Positions 42,842 through 52,561 of a DNA stretch of 64,000 nt are shown here, piece after piece. The translations under genes and the position numbers were made by a program. The notes beneath the pieces were generated by a model. That model saw only the letters and a program-made list of their open reading frames with translations, made no database searches and was not told where the DNA came from. How positions within the stretch are numbered: the stretch's first letter is position 1; every line of letters begins with the position of its first letter. Origin of the DNA: Flavobacterium denitrificans DSM 15936 (GTDB taxonomy: Bacteria; Bacteroidota; Bacteroidia; Flavobacteriales; Flavobacteriaceae); contig NZ_AUDL01000004.1 of the NCBI RefSeq assembly GCF_000425445.1, positions 372,001 through 436,000 of the forward strand, read 5' to 3'.

Positions 42842-44029
42842 TTACATAATACGCACTCGTTTTTCGGGATTCATTCTGATTACTTTAAAATATTCTGAAG
42901 GTGATTTTCCGGTGTGTTTGATAAAAGCTCTAAAACACGTTGTTCTTGATTTAAAACCAGAACCCCAAGCCATTCCTTCTAAAGAAAGATCTTTCCAGTC
43001 TGGGTCATTAATTTTTTCTTTAAAATATTCAATTCTTTTCAAGTTGACATAATCTTGAAAATGAAGACCAAATTCAGAATTGATTAAATTTGAAAGATGA
43101 TGTACAGATATTCCAGTTTCATCGGCAATATCTCTAATAACCAAATCTTTTTTAAGAAACAATTCCTTTGAAGCAAAAATTTCTTCCAATTGTATCAGGT
43201 ATTGCCCTTTTTTTTCAATTGTCAATTCTTTGACCAATGGCATTACGTTTTTTATTTCATTTTCCTTTACTGCCATAAGATTTTCCTCAACAATTTCAAA
43301 ATTATCGCTGATCTCGTTTGTATCTACATTATCATAAAATATCTGAGGTTTAAAATAAAGCCAACCCACGGTAAAAATCAGAACAAATGAAATTAATACA
43401 TAACAAGACAGGTCCACTGTGTAAACATTATTCACTAAAAAGTAATGGACAAAAAGTGCCGAAAACAAAAACAATACCATTAAATTATAAACTCTTACCC
43501 AGTTTATAATTTGTAATCGGTTGAAATGATTCTTTTTAAATTTTTCCAAATCATAATTCAAAACCATCATAGTTTGGCAAAATGCATAAATAAGCCATAC
43601 TGACAAACTCAACGTTGAAAACGGACTTTGGATTTTAGCTGAAATACTTTGTGCAAATGGAAAGTGAGTAATATTTCCTATCCATACGCAAAAGGTCAAA
43701 CCAAAATAAACAAGGAAAGGCACAAAATGAAGCCAATCATATTTTTTAAATGCATTTTCTGTAAACAACAAATTTCGCACATACAAAAATGCACATGGTG
43801 CTACTAAAAACATAAAAGCTTTCGTGATCATAAACAGATCAGGAAAAAAATTAAAAACATTTGCTGACAAGTAAAAATTATATACACTGACAACAGCTAG
43901 ACTAAATAGAAACAGACCTAAAAAAAAGCTCTTTGAGTAATTTTTTTTAGAAAACAGCACCATAAATGATGTTGCAAATCCTACCATTGTAGCCATAACG
44001 AAGAAAAGAGAAAGTACTATTTCCAGCAT
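42842..44029 (-). CDS. AraC-family regulator with membrane domain
   Basis: This 395-residue protein has about seven N-terminal membrane helices (residues 5-240), a short linker, and a C-terminal AraC/XylS HTH domain (about 290-395). It includes FLKKDLVIRDIADETGISVHHLSNLINSEFGLHFQDYVNLKRIEY and GFKSRTTCFRAFIKHTGKSPSEYF. Such 7TM-HTH fusions are common in Bacteroidota and sense envelope signals. It is intact, and lies upstream of two barrel genes (75 bp), which it may regulate. Confidence 0.9.
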   Translation of the reverse strand: MLEIVLSLFFVMATMVGFATSFMVLFSKKNYSKSFFLGLFLFSLAVVSVYNFYLSANVFNFFPDLFMITKAFMFLVAPCAFLYVRNLLFTENAFKKYDWLHFVPFLVYFGLTFCVWIGNITHFPFAQSISAKIQSPFSTLSLSVWLIYAFCQTMMVLNYDLEKFKKNHFNRLQIINWVRVYNLMVLFLFSALFVHYFLVNNVYTVDLSCYVLISFVLIFTVGWLYFKPQIFYDNVDTNEISDNFEIVEENLMAVKENEIKNVMPLVKELTIEKKGQYLIQLEEIFASKELFLKKDLVIRDIADETGISVHHLSNLINSEFGLHFQDYVNLKRIEYFKEKINDPDWKDLSLEGMAWGSGFKSRTTCFRAFIKHTGKSPSEYFKVIRMNPEKRVRIM

Positions 44030-44163
44030 ATATTAGTTTTTTTATAATTAATAATTGCTCTTTCTTAAAATAAAATTTAAAAGAAAGTGATGTACCATAA
44101 CTCATAAAGGCTATACTTATCTTGTTTCAGATAAGTATAACGCTTTATAGAAAAATTTATAAG

Positions 44164-44745
44164 TTATTTTTTAGTGAGACCTGGGGGAAAGCCTTCTAAT
44201 ATTTTTTTGATTGCACCGGCAATAAATTCTTCCGGATTATCTGGTTTGCTATCAATTTGAGCATTTCCAATTCCTTGCCAAACCAATTTTTGGGTTTTTG
44301 TAGAAACAATATCAATTACAAGCGAGCCATCAACATAATCGTACGAATTAAATGTTGTTGTACCACCGCCCATCATAGCGCCACCGCCCCAATATCCGTA
44401 TGGGCGATACATTCCGCCGTACCCATAAAAATTAGTATCGGCTGTAACTTGAGTTTTGTTTTTTAATATAGAAACTGCATTTACTTTTAAATCAGGATTA
44501 TCAGAAGATTCTACAAATCCTTTTGCAGTCATTTCGGCACGAATTGCTTTAGCAACACGATCAACATTTAATTGATTTACTTGACCTTCTTGAGCTCTCA
44601 GATCATATACTGTGAAAGTTTTATATTCACTAAAATTTGCAGCGTGATCATAATCGGTGGTGACTTTTACAGTAGGGGAACAACTGTAAAATAATCCCAA
44701 TAAAACTAACGGAATTATACGAAGATTTGTTCTTTTAATATTCAT
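44164..44745 (-). CDS. DUF4136 lipoprotein
   Basis: This 193-residue lipoprotein has the lipobox LFYSCS (Cys near residue 22). The DUF4136 domain begins KVTTDYDHAANFSEYKTF and continues to the C-terminal IKKILEGFPPG. The middle has a G/Y/M-rich stretch (YGYGGMYRPYGYWGGG). The family function is unknown, probably envelope stress or outer-membrane maintenance. Confidence 0.9.
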   Translation of the reverse strand: MNIKRTNLRIIPLVLLGLFYSCSPTVKVTTDYDHAANFSEYKTFTVYDLRAQEGQVNQLNVDRVAKAIRAEMTAKGFVESSDNPDLKVNAVSILKNKTQVTADTNFYGYGGMYRPYGYWGGGAMMGGGTTTFNSYDYVDGSLVIDIVSTKTQKLVWQGIGNAQIDSKPDNPEEFIAGAIKKILEGFPPGLTKK

Positions 44746-45010
44746 TGTTGTGGTATTTAAATTAATAATTAAATTAGTTTAACTCGAATGTATTAAAATC
44801 AAAAAAAATCTTTGGGCGTTAAAGCAATGTGAATTAATTGTAAAGCCAACACTAACAGCGCTTTAATATCTCCTAAAGATATATTTTTTTCTTTAATTAA
44901 CATAGTTTATTGCAAAAAATCTTACTTAAAATGTTTAAAGCATTTCATTTCTGAAATTTTGATTCCTTTTAAATCTCTTTTGTTTAATTTAAACAAGTAG
45001 GTTGCGTAAA

Positions 45011-46411
45011 TTAGACTTCTGCTGAAATTGGCAAACGTCCTTCTTTTACAGCATCGACCATTTTATTGTAATCCAATTCATTTTGATGTGCATATAGCAT
45101 TGAAAATTTAGCAATTGCATTGGCAAACTCATTATTGTTTCCAATATATCCTGATAAAATCGACGGATCACCAGATCTTGCGTGTGCCCTTGCAAGAGCC
45201 CATCCGCAGGCTTTTGCGTAATCTGCCATATTTTCGGATTTCATTATTTCTATGACTGGTTTTATCTTGGCATCTCGAAGCTGGCGGATATAAAAATATT
45301 TGCCTTTATCATCATTTGTCCATCCTAAAAACATATCCGGCGCTGACTGCATTAATTTTTGCCCCATTACAATCCGCTCTCCTTGATGAGAATATTTGCC
45401 TCTCTTTTTTACATTGATTTCTAATACACTTTTTCGCGCTTCCTTAAATTGCAAAAAAATAGGTTCCCCTGTTGCCGACATTAATAAACTTATGCCACAG
45501 AGCGTTCCAACACTTCCTACACCTACAACTTTTATTGCAAAATCATGCATAGTATATCTGCTTAACAAAACTTGTTTGTCTTCTGGAAGAGATTCTATAT
45601 AGCGTTTATGAACTTGTTTAGCTTCTCTTAAGGTATAACTTTCTTCGGGACCCGAAGGATGATAAATCAATGGTGGATCATCTTTTATTCTAGCTCGAAT
45701 CCCATCTAAATACGTCATTTTTGCAAATTCTTTTTCATGAGCGATAGATTCGGCTGCTTTTTTTATTCGCTTTTGCTGAAATTCTTTTAGTTCTTCATCT
45801 TTTCCGAGATCGATAAGCTCAGCCAAATCAATATCAGCATACCAAATTTGAAGTGCCGATAATTTACTGTAATCGAGCATGTGCCGTTTGTAACTGTCTG
45901 CAACATGCCAAGCAAATGCTTTGCAATCTTTAGTAGAAAACTTTCGCCATTTTCCTGCAATTGCAAAACTTGTTGCCAATCTTTTTACATCCCATTCCCA
46001 TGGCCCTTGAAATGTTTCATCAAAATCATTAATATCAAAAACCAATTTGCGTTCAGGAGTTGCAAAACCGCCAAAATTCATTAAATGACAATCGCCACAA
46101 AGCTGGAGTTGTATTCCTGTATTTGGCGTATTTGCTAAATCTGCCGCCATAATTGCCGCTGCTCCTCTGTAAAAAGCAAATGGCGATTCGATCATTCTTC
46201 GATAGCGAATAGGCAATAAATGTTCAAGCCTTCCGATACTTGTTTGAATCAAAATATCGACAGGATCTTCACGTTTTTCAGTCGGTATCCATTCTTGATG
46301 CGAAGAACGAGGCACCTGTTTTCTGATCGCTGCACCATTATCGTAGCGTTCTGCTTTCGATGCTAATCGATCAAAAAAACTTTCGGTACTATCTGATTCT
46401 TTTTCTGCCAT
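45011..46411 (-). CDS. DUF2252 domain-containing protein
   Basis: This 466-residue cytoplasmic protein belongs to DUF2252, distantly related to protein-kinase-like phosphotransferases. Features are MAADLANTPNTGIQLQLCGDCHLMNFGGF (about 86-114), VFDINDFDETFQGPWEWDVKRLATSF (about 124-148) and RQLRDAKIKPVIE (near 370). The function is unknown. It lies between the outer-membrane porin-like gene (12 bp) and DUF4136 (265 bp). Confidence 0.9.
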   Translation of the reverse strand: MAEKESDSTESFFDRLASKAERYDNGAAIRKQVPRSSHQEWIPTEKREDPVDILIQTSIGRLEHLLPIRYRRMIESPFAFYRGAAAIMAADLANTPNTGIQLQLCGDCHLMNFGGFATPERKLVFDINDFDETFQGPWEWDVKRLATSFAIAGKWRKFSTKDCKAFAWHVADSYKRHMLDYSKLSALQIWYADIDLAELIDLGKDEELKEFQQKRIKKAAESIAHEKEFAKMTYLDGIRARIKDDPPLIYHPSGPEESYTLREAKQVHKRYIESLPEDKQVLLSRYTMHDFAIKVVGVGSVGTLCGISLLMSATGEPIFLQFKEARKSVLEINVKKRGKYSHQGERIVMGQKLMQSAPDMFLGWTNDDKGKYFYIRQLRDAKIKPVIEIMKSENMADYAKACGWALARAHARSGDPSILSGYIGNNNEFANAIAKFSMLYAHQNELDYNKMVDAVKEGRLPISAEV

Positions 46412-46423
46412 GAAAATTATTTA

Positions 46424-47254
46424 TTATGCCCCTGGAAATATAAATGCCACAACCGCTCTTAATCCCCAATCAGGTTTTATAGATTGATGCCCAACAACTG
46501 GTATTAAAGGCATAACAGCAAATTGCATCGTTTGACCTCCCAATTTTGTAATCGCACCAACATTTGGACTCACGGTAATTAGGGTAGTATTTCCTTGCCA
46601 GTTTTGCGTAATTTCGGAAGTAATTCCCAAACTCGCGCCACTTTTATAGCTATGTGTTAGAAATATTTGAGTATAAAACTGATTGAAATCGGCTCTATCG
46701 GCATTTCCTGCGACAGACCAAATTTGATTGGCTAGAAAACCAATAGAAAGTCCTTTTCCTTGATGCATGACCAAAACGCTTGGCCCAATTCCGAATTTTT
46801 CTGTTCCTAAAAGTTTTTCTGTAGCGGTTGGCACTAAAAAAGCAGGACCGGCACCAAAGATGATTCCTTTAGTTTTAGGAGCAAAAAAAGCGGTTACGGT
46901 TGCATCACTTAAACCAAACTCATGCGTATCTTGTCCAGTAACATCCTGCTGATCTACAACTGGAAGAATGTAACGGGTAATTAAATTAAGATTTTCACTT
47001 AATTTAAAAGGCACCACAGGTTGAATATTGATCTGATATTTTATTCCATTATAAGGACCAATTCCATAAGTAAGATTGTTTTGCAACGGAACGCTAATTA
47101 AACTCGCTACTGGATTTGCCATTTTATCAGCGAGTTCTTGTGCACTTGCTCCAGCTTTTGGTTCGGCTTCCTGTGCAAAACATCCCATCGATATTGCAAA
47201 AAAGAGAACACTAAAAAATAACTTATGGCTTATAAAATGCTTATTTTGTTTCAT
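46424..47254 (-). CDS. Outer-membrane transporter-like barrel protein
   Basis: This 276-residue protein has a signal peptide ending near SMGCFAQ. The mature part starts with an A/E/K-rich helix, then beta strands of the neuromedin-U/phenol-degradation-like barrel type (NLNLITRYILPVVDQQDVTG, GLSIGFLANQIWSVAG). It differs from the one at 41789 in length and sequence. The substrate is unknown. It is encoded between the HAD lipoprotein (39 bp) and DUF2252 (12 bp). Confidence 0.8.
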   Translation of the reverse strand: MKQNKHFISHKLFFSVLFFAISMGCFAQEAEPKAGASAQELADKMANPVASLISVPLQNNLTYGIGPYNGIKYQINIQPVVPFKLSENLNLITRYILPVVDQQDVTGQDTHEFGLSDATVTAFFAPKTKGIIFGAGPAFLVPTATEKLLGTEKFGIGPSVLVMHQGKGLSIGFLANQIWSVAGNADRADFNQFYTQIFLTHSYKSGASLGITSEITQNWQGNTTLITVSPNVGAITKLGGQTMQFAVMPLIPVVGHQSIKPDWGLRAVVAFIFPGA

Positions 47255-47293
47255 GACTATTTATTTAAAAGTTTTATCTCTTTAAAAATCAGA

Positions 47294-48310
47294 TTACTTA
47301 TCTGCAAAAACCTTTTTCCAGTCATCTTTGATACTCACAACATGATATTTATATTTTGCTGCGGTACTTAATGATAAATTATCTTTTTCCTGATAGTTGT
47401 ATTCTCTAATCGAATCATTATGGTTTAAGATTAATTGAAAAGAAGGATATTTATTTCCTGAAGAATATCTCAACATAGCAAGGTCTCCTGCGCCGCCTTC
47501 ATTTCCGCAGGCAAAAACTGGTCGTTGGCCAATATGCAATTGTATACCAACAGGTTTTCCTTCTTTATCATTAAAATGATCTAAAGCCGGTTCTCTGACA
47601 ACTGCATTTTTAGCATCATCAAATTTATATTTGAAAGAAGTTCCAACAACTTGATCTTTCGGAATTCCGTAAAAATCCTGAGATATAGCACGAACCAATT
47701 CAATCGTTCCACCTGTAACGATAAAAGTTTTGAATCCGTTTGCACGGAGATAATCCAATAACTCTAATTGAGGCTGGTATCTGATTTTTTTTATCGGAAC
47801 ATTTTTGCCAGGATATTTTGCTCCAGAGAAAAACTCTTTTGTCGACGCTTCAAACTCATCTTCGGTCATGCCAGTATGCGTTGCGGCAACTAATTCTATA
47901 AGCGTTTTATCTCCACCTTTTTCAAAGAAAGTTTTATCTTTTTCGATTACGGCTTTAAAAGGCTGTTTTTGTGCTAAAGCAGGATTAGCTTCGACCATTT
48001 TTTTAACTCTATAAAAAGCAAAAAGTTCTTGAACGTATGGTTTTTCAGCCCAAAGCGTTCCATCATTATCAAAGGTTGCTATTCTGTTTTCTACCGGAAT
48101 AAAATCTGGGCTTCCTTCTTTTGTTACTTTTTCAACATAAGCAATAATGTCTTTTTTTAATGCTCCGTCGTTCCAACTTGGTAATGGATCACCACTTGTA
48201 GCAACGACTGCTGTGCTGTCTTTTGGATTTACAGCCGTCTTCTCTTCTGATTTTTTACAGGAAACAAATAAAAAAAGAAGCATCGAAATTAGTACTATTT
48301 TTTTTTGCAT
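47294..48310 (-). CDS. HAD-family phosphatase lipoprotein
   Basis: This 338-residue lipoprotein (lipobox LFVSC, Cys 18) has a HAD phosphatase domain: motif I TFDNDGTLWAEK with D81 and D83, motif II FIVTGGT, and a later DLAML/ACGNEGGAGDLA motif with the last acidic residue. It is periplasmic or outer-membrane-anchored. A phosphatase outside the cytoplasm may release phosphate from small molecules. It neighbours an arylsulfatase gene. Confidence 0.88.
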   Translation of the reverse strand: MQKKIVLISMLLFLFVSCKKSEEKTAVNPKDSTAVVATSGDPLPSWNDGALKKDIIAYVEKVTKEGSPDFIPVENRIATFDNDGTLWAEKPYVQELFAFYRVKKMVEANPALAQKQPFKAVIEKDKTFFEKGGDKTLIELVAATHTGMTEDEFEASTKEFFSGAKYPGKNVPIKKIRYQPQLELLDYLRANGFKTFIVTGGTIELVRAISQDFYGIPKDQVVGTSFKYKFDDAKNAVVREPALDHFNDKEGKPVGIQLHIGQRPVFACGNEGGAGDLAMLRYSSGNKYPSFQLILNHNDSIREYNYQEKDNLSLSTAAKYKYHVVSIKDDWKKVFADK

Positions 48311-48376
48311 AACAAATAATATTAAGTGAAAGAAACAGGACGTAAAAAAGCCCTGTTTCCTTTAATTATCTTTATT

Positions 48377-50056
48377 TTATTTTTTCTTTTTTGGAGCGTC
48401 GTCTGCCTCTTCTTTTAATTTAGGCATCACATTTTTTTCTATATATTGTTTTGCCTTAATATCTTTCATAGCTTCTTCCATAATCGTGTAAGCAGAGAAA
48501 CTTGGCGGAATTGATCTTGGAGGATATTCCTTAAATGTTTCTGCAAATACCACTACATCTTGTATCGCACCATACATCATTTGCACGTGATTCAACTGCC
48601 ATTCCCAAAATGAATTAGAAGTTATATCTGCTCTTTCATAAGGATCTTGGTACAAATTGAATATTTTTTGCAAACGCAGTTTCGTAAATGGTTCTGCCCA
48701 AACTCCCATTGTACCTTCAAGACGTTGTTCTGCAAAAACATATTTGTAATCGCCTTCTCTTAAACCAACTAATAAACCGTCATCATCTGTATAGAAGAAT
48801 TTATCTCTGGCACTTTTTGGTGTTTTGCCTTCTAAAAATTTACTTTGATCAAAACCATCTAAATGCACTTTGTAAGTTTTTCCGTTTGCTGAATAACCTT
48901 TTAAAAGTTTATTTACAATATCTGGTTCGCCTGCAATTGAAGCAAAAGTTGGAATCCAGTCATTATGGCTCATTAACTCCGTAGTTACTGTTCCAGGTTT
49001 GATATGTCCTGGCCAACGAACGATACAAGGAACACGGAAAGCTCCTTCCCAGTTTGTGTTTTTTTCTGAACGATATGGTGTCATAGCAGCATCAGGCCAT
49101 GTATTCATGTGAGGACCATTATCTGTAGAGTACACAACAATCGTATTATCAGCAATTCCTAAATCATCTAACGCTTTTAAAATACTTCCGATAGTTTCGT
49201 CATGCTCAATCATACCATCAATATATTCACTATCTCCGTGTGTGTATCTCCCTCTATGTTCTTTTCTAACATGTGTGCGAAGATGCATACGAGTGGCATT
49301 AAACCAGCAGAAAAATGGCTTTCCGGATGCACTTTGTCTTTTAATAAAGTCAATAGCAGCTGCTGATGTTTCATCATCTACAGTTTCCATTCTTTTTTTA
49401 GTAAGTGCTCCGGTATCTTCAATTTTTTGTTTTCCAACTCTTCCAAAACGAGGGTCAGTTGTTGCATCATCAACATTGGTTGCCGTACATCTTAAAACTC
49501 CTCTTGGTCCAAATTTTTTCAAATATTCGGGATCTTTTGGGTAATCTGGTAATTCTGGTTCTTCCTCTGCATTTAAGTGATACAGGTTTCCAAAGAATTC
49601 ATCAAAACCATTTACAGTAGGCAAACTTTCGTTGCGGTCACCCACGTGGTTTTTACCAAACTGGCCTGTTACATAACCCAGACTTTTCATGATTCCTCCC
49701 ACGGAAGGATCCAACTGGCTCATTCCCATTGGTGCTCCAGGGAAACCAACTTTTGTAAGTCCGGTTCTAAGACCATGTTGTCCAGTTAAAAAAGCGGCAC
49801 GTCCAGCGGTACAGCTCTGCTCTCCGTAATAATGAAGAAATCGTAATCCTTCATTGGCCAAGCGGTCGATATTAGGTGTTGTATAACCCATTACTCCATC
49901 ACTATAAGCACTAATATTAGTAGTTCCAATATCATCGCCCCAAAGTACCAGAATATTTGGTTTTTTGTTTTGGGCCGAAAGTGAGAGGCTCGAACATATT
50001 AATGCAACTATTATCATCGCATTATTAAATCTACAGTAAAACTTAAATTGTTTCAT
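48377..50056 (-). CDS. Arylsulfatase
   Basis: This 559-residue sulfatase hydrolyses sulfate esters. The formylglycine site is C82 in SCTAGRAAF (C-x-A-x-R), modified by a formylglycine-generating enzyme encoded elsewhere. The metal-binding start LVLWGDDIG (about 37-45) and HVGDR follow, with a K/H catalytic pair later. The N-terminus has a signal peptide (ICSSLSLSAQ). It ends in a lysine tail. The substrate class (aryl or glycan sulfate) cannot be fixed. It is the first gene of the minus-strand set of envelope proteins. Confidence 0.93.
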   Translation of the reverse strand: MKQFKFYCRFNNAMIIVALICSSLSLSAQNKKPNILVLWGDDIGTTNISAYSDGVMGYTTPNIDRLANEGLRFLHYYGEQSCTAGRAAFLTGQHGLRTGLTKVGFPGAPMGMSQLDPSVGGIMKSLGYVTGQFGKNHVGDRNESLPTVNGFDEFFGNLYHLNAEEEPELPDYPKDPEYLKKFGPRGVLRCTATNVDDATTDPRFGRVGKQKIEDTGALTKKRMETVDDETSAAAIDFIKRQSASGKPFFCWFNATRMHLRTHVRKEHRGRYTHGDSEYIDGMIEHDETIGSILKALDDLGIADNTIVVYSTDNGPHMNTWPDAAMTPYRSEKNTNWEGAFRVPCIVRWPGHIKPGTVTTELMSHNDWIPTFASIAGEPDIVNKLLKGYSANGKTYKVHLDGFDQSKFLEGKTPKSARDKFFYTDDDGLLVGLREGDYKYVFAEQRLEGTMGVWAEPFTKLRLQKIFNLYQDPYERADITSNSFWEWQLNHVQMMYGAIQDVVVFAETFKEYPPRSIPPSFSAYTIMEEAMKDIKAKQYIEKNVMPKLKEEADDAPKKKK

Positions 50057-50283
50057 GGTAATAAAATTCGTTAATAATTAGTGTTATAAAGAGATGTACT
50101 TATAAAAGCAAAAAAAATCAGGACTTTTTCATAAATAAAATTTTCTAAGAAATCGCTGTTTCAAAGTTTTTATGATCCCTAAAAAATGTTGGAACTAAAA
50201 ACAAGATTTTCTTAACTTTTATTTAAGCAACTCAAAATTAACTAATAAAAAAACCGAGAACCGTCTTTTTTCCCCCTGACATG

Positions 50284-50305
50284 GTTTCATTTTATAAAAT
50301 GAAAC
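50284..50305. promoter_or_regulatory. 22-bp perfect palindrome (half-site GTTTCATTTTA)
   Basis: GTTTCATTTTA is followed directly by its reverse complement. It lies 228 bp before the arylsulfatase start and could be a regulator site for that operon, or a small dispersed repeat. Confidence 0.55.
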
Positions 50306-50461
50306 GTTAAAAAAGGAACTTTGCAACAAATTGTTATACCATCTAGCAAAAGAGATTGAACAAAACAGAAAATTTTAATTATTGTAGATTATTATTTTTA
50401 AAGAAGAAATTTTTTGCGCCAATTATTAAACTTTAATTAAGCATCCTAAAAAAGGCAAAAA

Positions 50462-50487
50462 AAAAGCCATTCTTTCGAATGGCTTTT
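50462..50487 (-). terminator. Terminator of pyk
   Basis: AAAAGCCATTC and GAATGGCTTTT form an 11-bp perfect stem around TTTC, 21 bp after the pyk stop on the minus strand. Confidence 0.85.
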
Positions 50488-50508
50488 AGTATATCTTAAA
50501 AAAGAAAA

Positions 50509-51942
50509 CTATTCTATTTCAGAAACTCTCATGGTATTCACCATTCCTTTATCTTTAATTGGCATAGCTGCAAGGTTAATTAAATAATCCCCTTTTGTTG
50601 CATATCCTTTATCAACTGCAATTTTGTTTACGTCAGTTACAGTATCATCTGTGCTTTCTTCATTATCATAATAGAAAGATTTAACTCCCCATAATAAATT
50701 CAATTGTGTTAAGATTCTTCTGTTTGAAGTAAATACCAAAATATGAGCTGTTGATGGTCTCCAAGCTGAAATTTGAAAAGCTGTATAACCGCTGTTTGTC
50801 AAAGTACAAATTGCTTTTGCATCAATTTCATTTGCCAATAAAGCGGCTTGGTGACAAACTGTTTTAGTAACAAAACGTTTTGTTTTGATTTGTGGTGTAT
50901 TTTGAGGCACTTGGATAAGCGGAGAGTTTTCTACAGCTTCGCAAATTTGCGCCATTTTTTGAATTACTTGAACTGGATAATTTCCTGTTGCAGTTTCTCC
51001 AGACAGCATTACAGCATCAGCACCATCCATTACAGAGTTTGCTACGTCGTTTACTTCAGCTCTTGTTGGAGTCAAACTTGTAATCATTGTTTCCATCATT
51101 TGTGTTGCAACGATAACAGGAATTCTAGCCGTTTTAGCTCTGCGGATCAAATCTTTTTGTACCAATGGCACTTCGTGAGCAGGAAGTTCAACTCCAAGAT
51201 CTCCACGAGCAACCATCAAACCATCGCAATATGCTACAATTTTGTCCATGTTCTCAAGAGCTTCTGGCATTTCAATTTTAGCAACGATTGGAATTTTGTA
51301 CTCAGAATGCTTAGCGATTAATTCTTGTAAATCTTGTAAATCGCGTGGTGTTTTCACAAATGAAAGTGCAATCCAGTCTACTTTTTGCTCGATTGCAAAA
51401 ATCGCGTCAGCAATATCTTTTTCAGTTAAAGCTGGCAAAGAGATTTTAGTGTTTGGAAGATTAACTCCTTTTTTAGATTTTAATTCTCCACCTTGAATAA
51501 CTCTAGCAACAACTTCTGTTTTTTTGTCTGTTGAAACAATTTCAAAAATAAGTTTACCATCGTCAAGCAAAATACGCTCTCCCGGATTCACATCATTTGG
51601 GAAGTTTTGATATTTCATGAACACTCTTTTTGATGTTCCTATAATATCTTCAGCAGTAGTAAAAGTGATTTCGTCTCCATCGTGTACTACTGTTCCTTCT
51701 TCCATTACACCAACTCTAAGTTTTGGTCCTTGCAAATCTCCAAGGATTGCTGTGGTATAACCAAACTCTTCATTTAAGCCTCTAATGATATCGATTTTTT
51801 CCTTTACTCCTTCGTAATCTGCATGCGAAAAATTGATTCTAAACACATTAACCCCTGCCTCGATCATATCCTTGATAATCTCTCTTGTACTACATGCGGG
51901 ACCAAGTGTAGCAACAATTTTGGTTTTCTTGTTTGTTAACAT
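50509..51942 (-). CDS. pyk: Pyruvate kinase
   Basis: Pyruvate kinase converts phosphoenolpyruvate and ADP to pyruvate and ATP. The 477-residue length is normal. Visible are KIVATLGPACSTRE (N-terminus), the metal-binding IVAKIEMPEALENMD with the catalytic Lys, VARGDLGVE, VIVATQMMETM and the C-terminal domain. It lies 5 bp before the IPExxxVDY gene's end in a probable transcript with rnc. Confidence 0.97.
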   Translation of the reverse strand: MLTNKKTKIVATLGPACSTREIIKDMIEAGVNVFRINFSHADYEGVKEKIDIIRGLNEEFGYTTAILGDLQGPKLRVGVMEEGTVVHDGDEITFTTAEDIIGTSKRVFMKYQNFPNDVNPGERILLDDGKLIFEIVSTDKKTEVVARVIQGGELKSKKGVNLPNTKISLPALTEKDIADAIFAIEQKVDWIALSFVKTPRDLQDLQELIAKHSEYKIPIVAKIEMPEALENMDKIVAYCDGLMVARGDLGVELPAHEVPLVQKDLIRRAKTARIPVIVATQMMETMITSLTPTRAEVNDVANSVMDGADAVMLSGETATGNYPVQVIQKMAQICEAVENSPLIQVPQNTPQIKTKRFVTKTVCHQAALLANEIDAKAICTLTNSGYTAFQISAWRPSTAHILVFTSNRRILTQLNLLWGVKSFYYDNEESTDDTVTDVNKIAVDKGYATKGDYLINLAAMPIKDKGMVNTMRVSEIE

Positions 51943-51947
51943 TTTTT

Positions 51948-52436
51948 TTAAAAAATTAGATTGTTTTTTGATTTTATTTTGTTTGTATCGACAGCATAAA
52001 TAGCTGCAACACTCTCTATGGTATTTAATTGTTGTTGAATTTCTGAAAAATTTAGAGTTTCCTCGCTATTCTCTATTTTCAGGAAAAAATCTACTTTTTT
52101 GAATTCAGGAAGTAAATGAATTGTTGTTGAAACCTCACTTGTTTCATTAGAAAACAAATTCTGGAAATCATTTGTACTCACTGAAATGATTTCATTTTTA
52201 TTCTGAATTAAATTCCATGAAACTGCTTTTTCGGAATCATAATAATAAAACCTCGAAAAATTTGCCTCTCCTTCTTTAGTCTGAGCATGAATCTCGTTTT
52301 TGCTCTTACTTAAGTTTATCGGAAGGATTTTATTGATAAAATAGGCCAGTCTATAATCTTCTAATGAAGTATGAATCGCCATTAAATAATAATCAATTTC
52401 GTCAAATTCGTCTAAATCCAATCTATGAATAGCCAT
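51948..52436 (-). CDS. IPExxxVDY family protein
   Basis: This Bacteroidota-specific family is named for a motif, here LPEFKKVDFFLKI (about 110-122). I start it at ATG 52436 (MAIHRLDLDEFDEIDYYL, 162 residues); an ATG 15 bp upstream is possible. It lies between rnc and pyk on the minus strand, 5 bp before pyk, a common order in Flavobacterium. The function is unknown. Confidence 0.88.
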   Translation of the reverse strand: MAIHRLDLDEFDEIDYYLMAIHTSLEDYRLAYFINKILPINLSKSKNEIHAQTKEGEANFSRFYYYDSEKAVSWNLIQNKNEIISVSTNDFQNLFSNETSEVSTTIHLLPEFKKVDFFLKIENSEETLNFSEIQQQLNTIESVAAIYAVDTNKIKSKNNLIF

Positions 52437-52561
52437 GTCATGAAAAATCAAGTTGTAAATATACTATTTCTAACGGAGCATAAATAGTTATGACGTGGTT
52501 GTTTTTGTTAATTTATAAACGAAAACGTTATAGCTTTAAGATAGTTACAGCATTTTTGTAG

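Larger units (their letters stand above)
50057..50508. other. Intergenic region upstream of the arylsulfatase gene
   Basis: This 452-bp A/T-rich gap has no plausible gene. It contains a perfect 22-bp palindrome at 50284-50305 and the pyk terminator at 50462-50487. The rest shows no structure that I can support. Confidence 0.6.

Noticed and set aside
44799..44903. A 34-codon minus-strand frame before DUF4136
   Set aside because: Too short, no recognisable motif, no promoter; may be chance.
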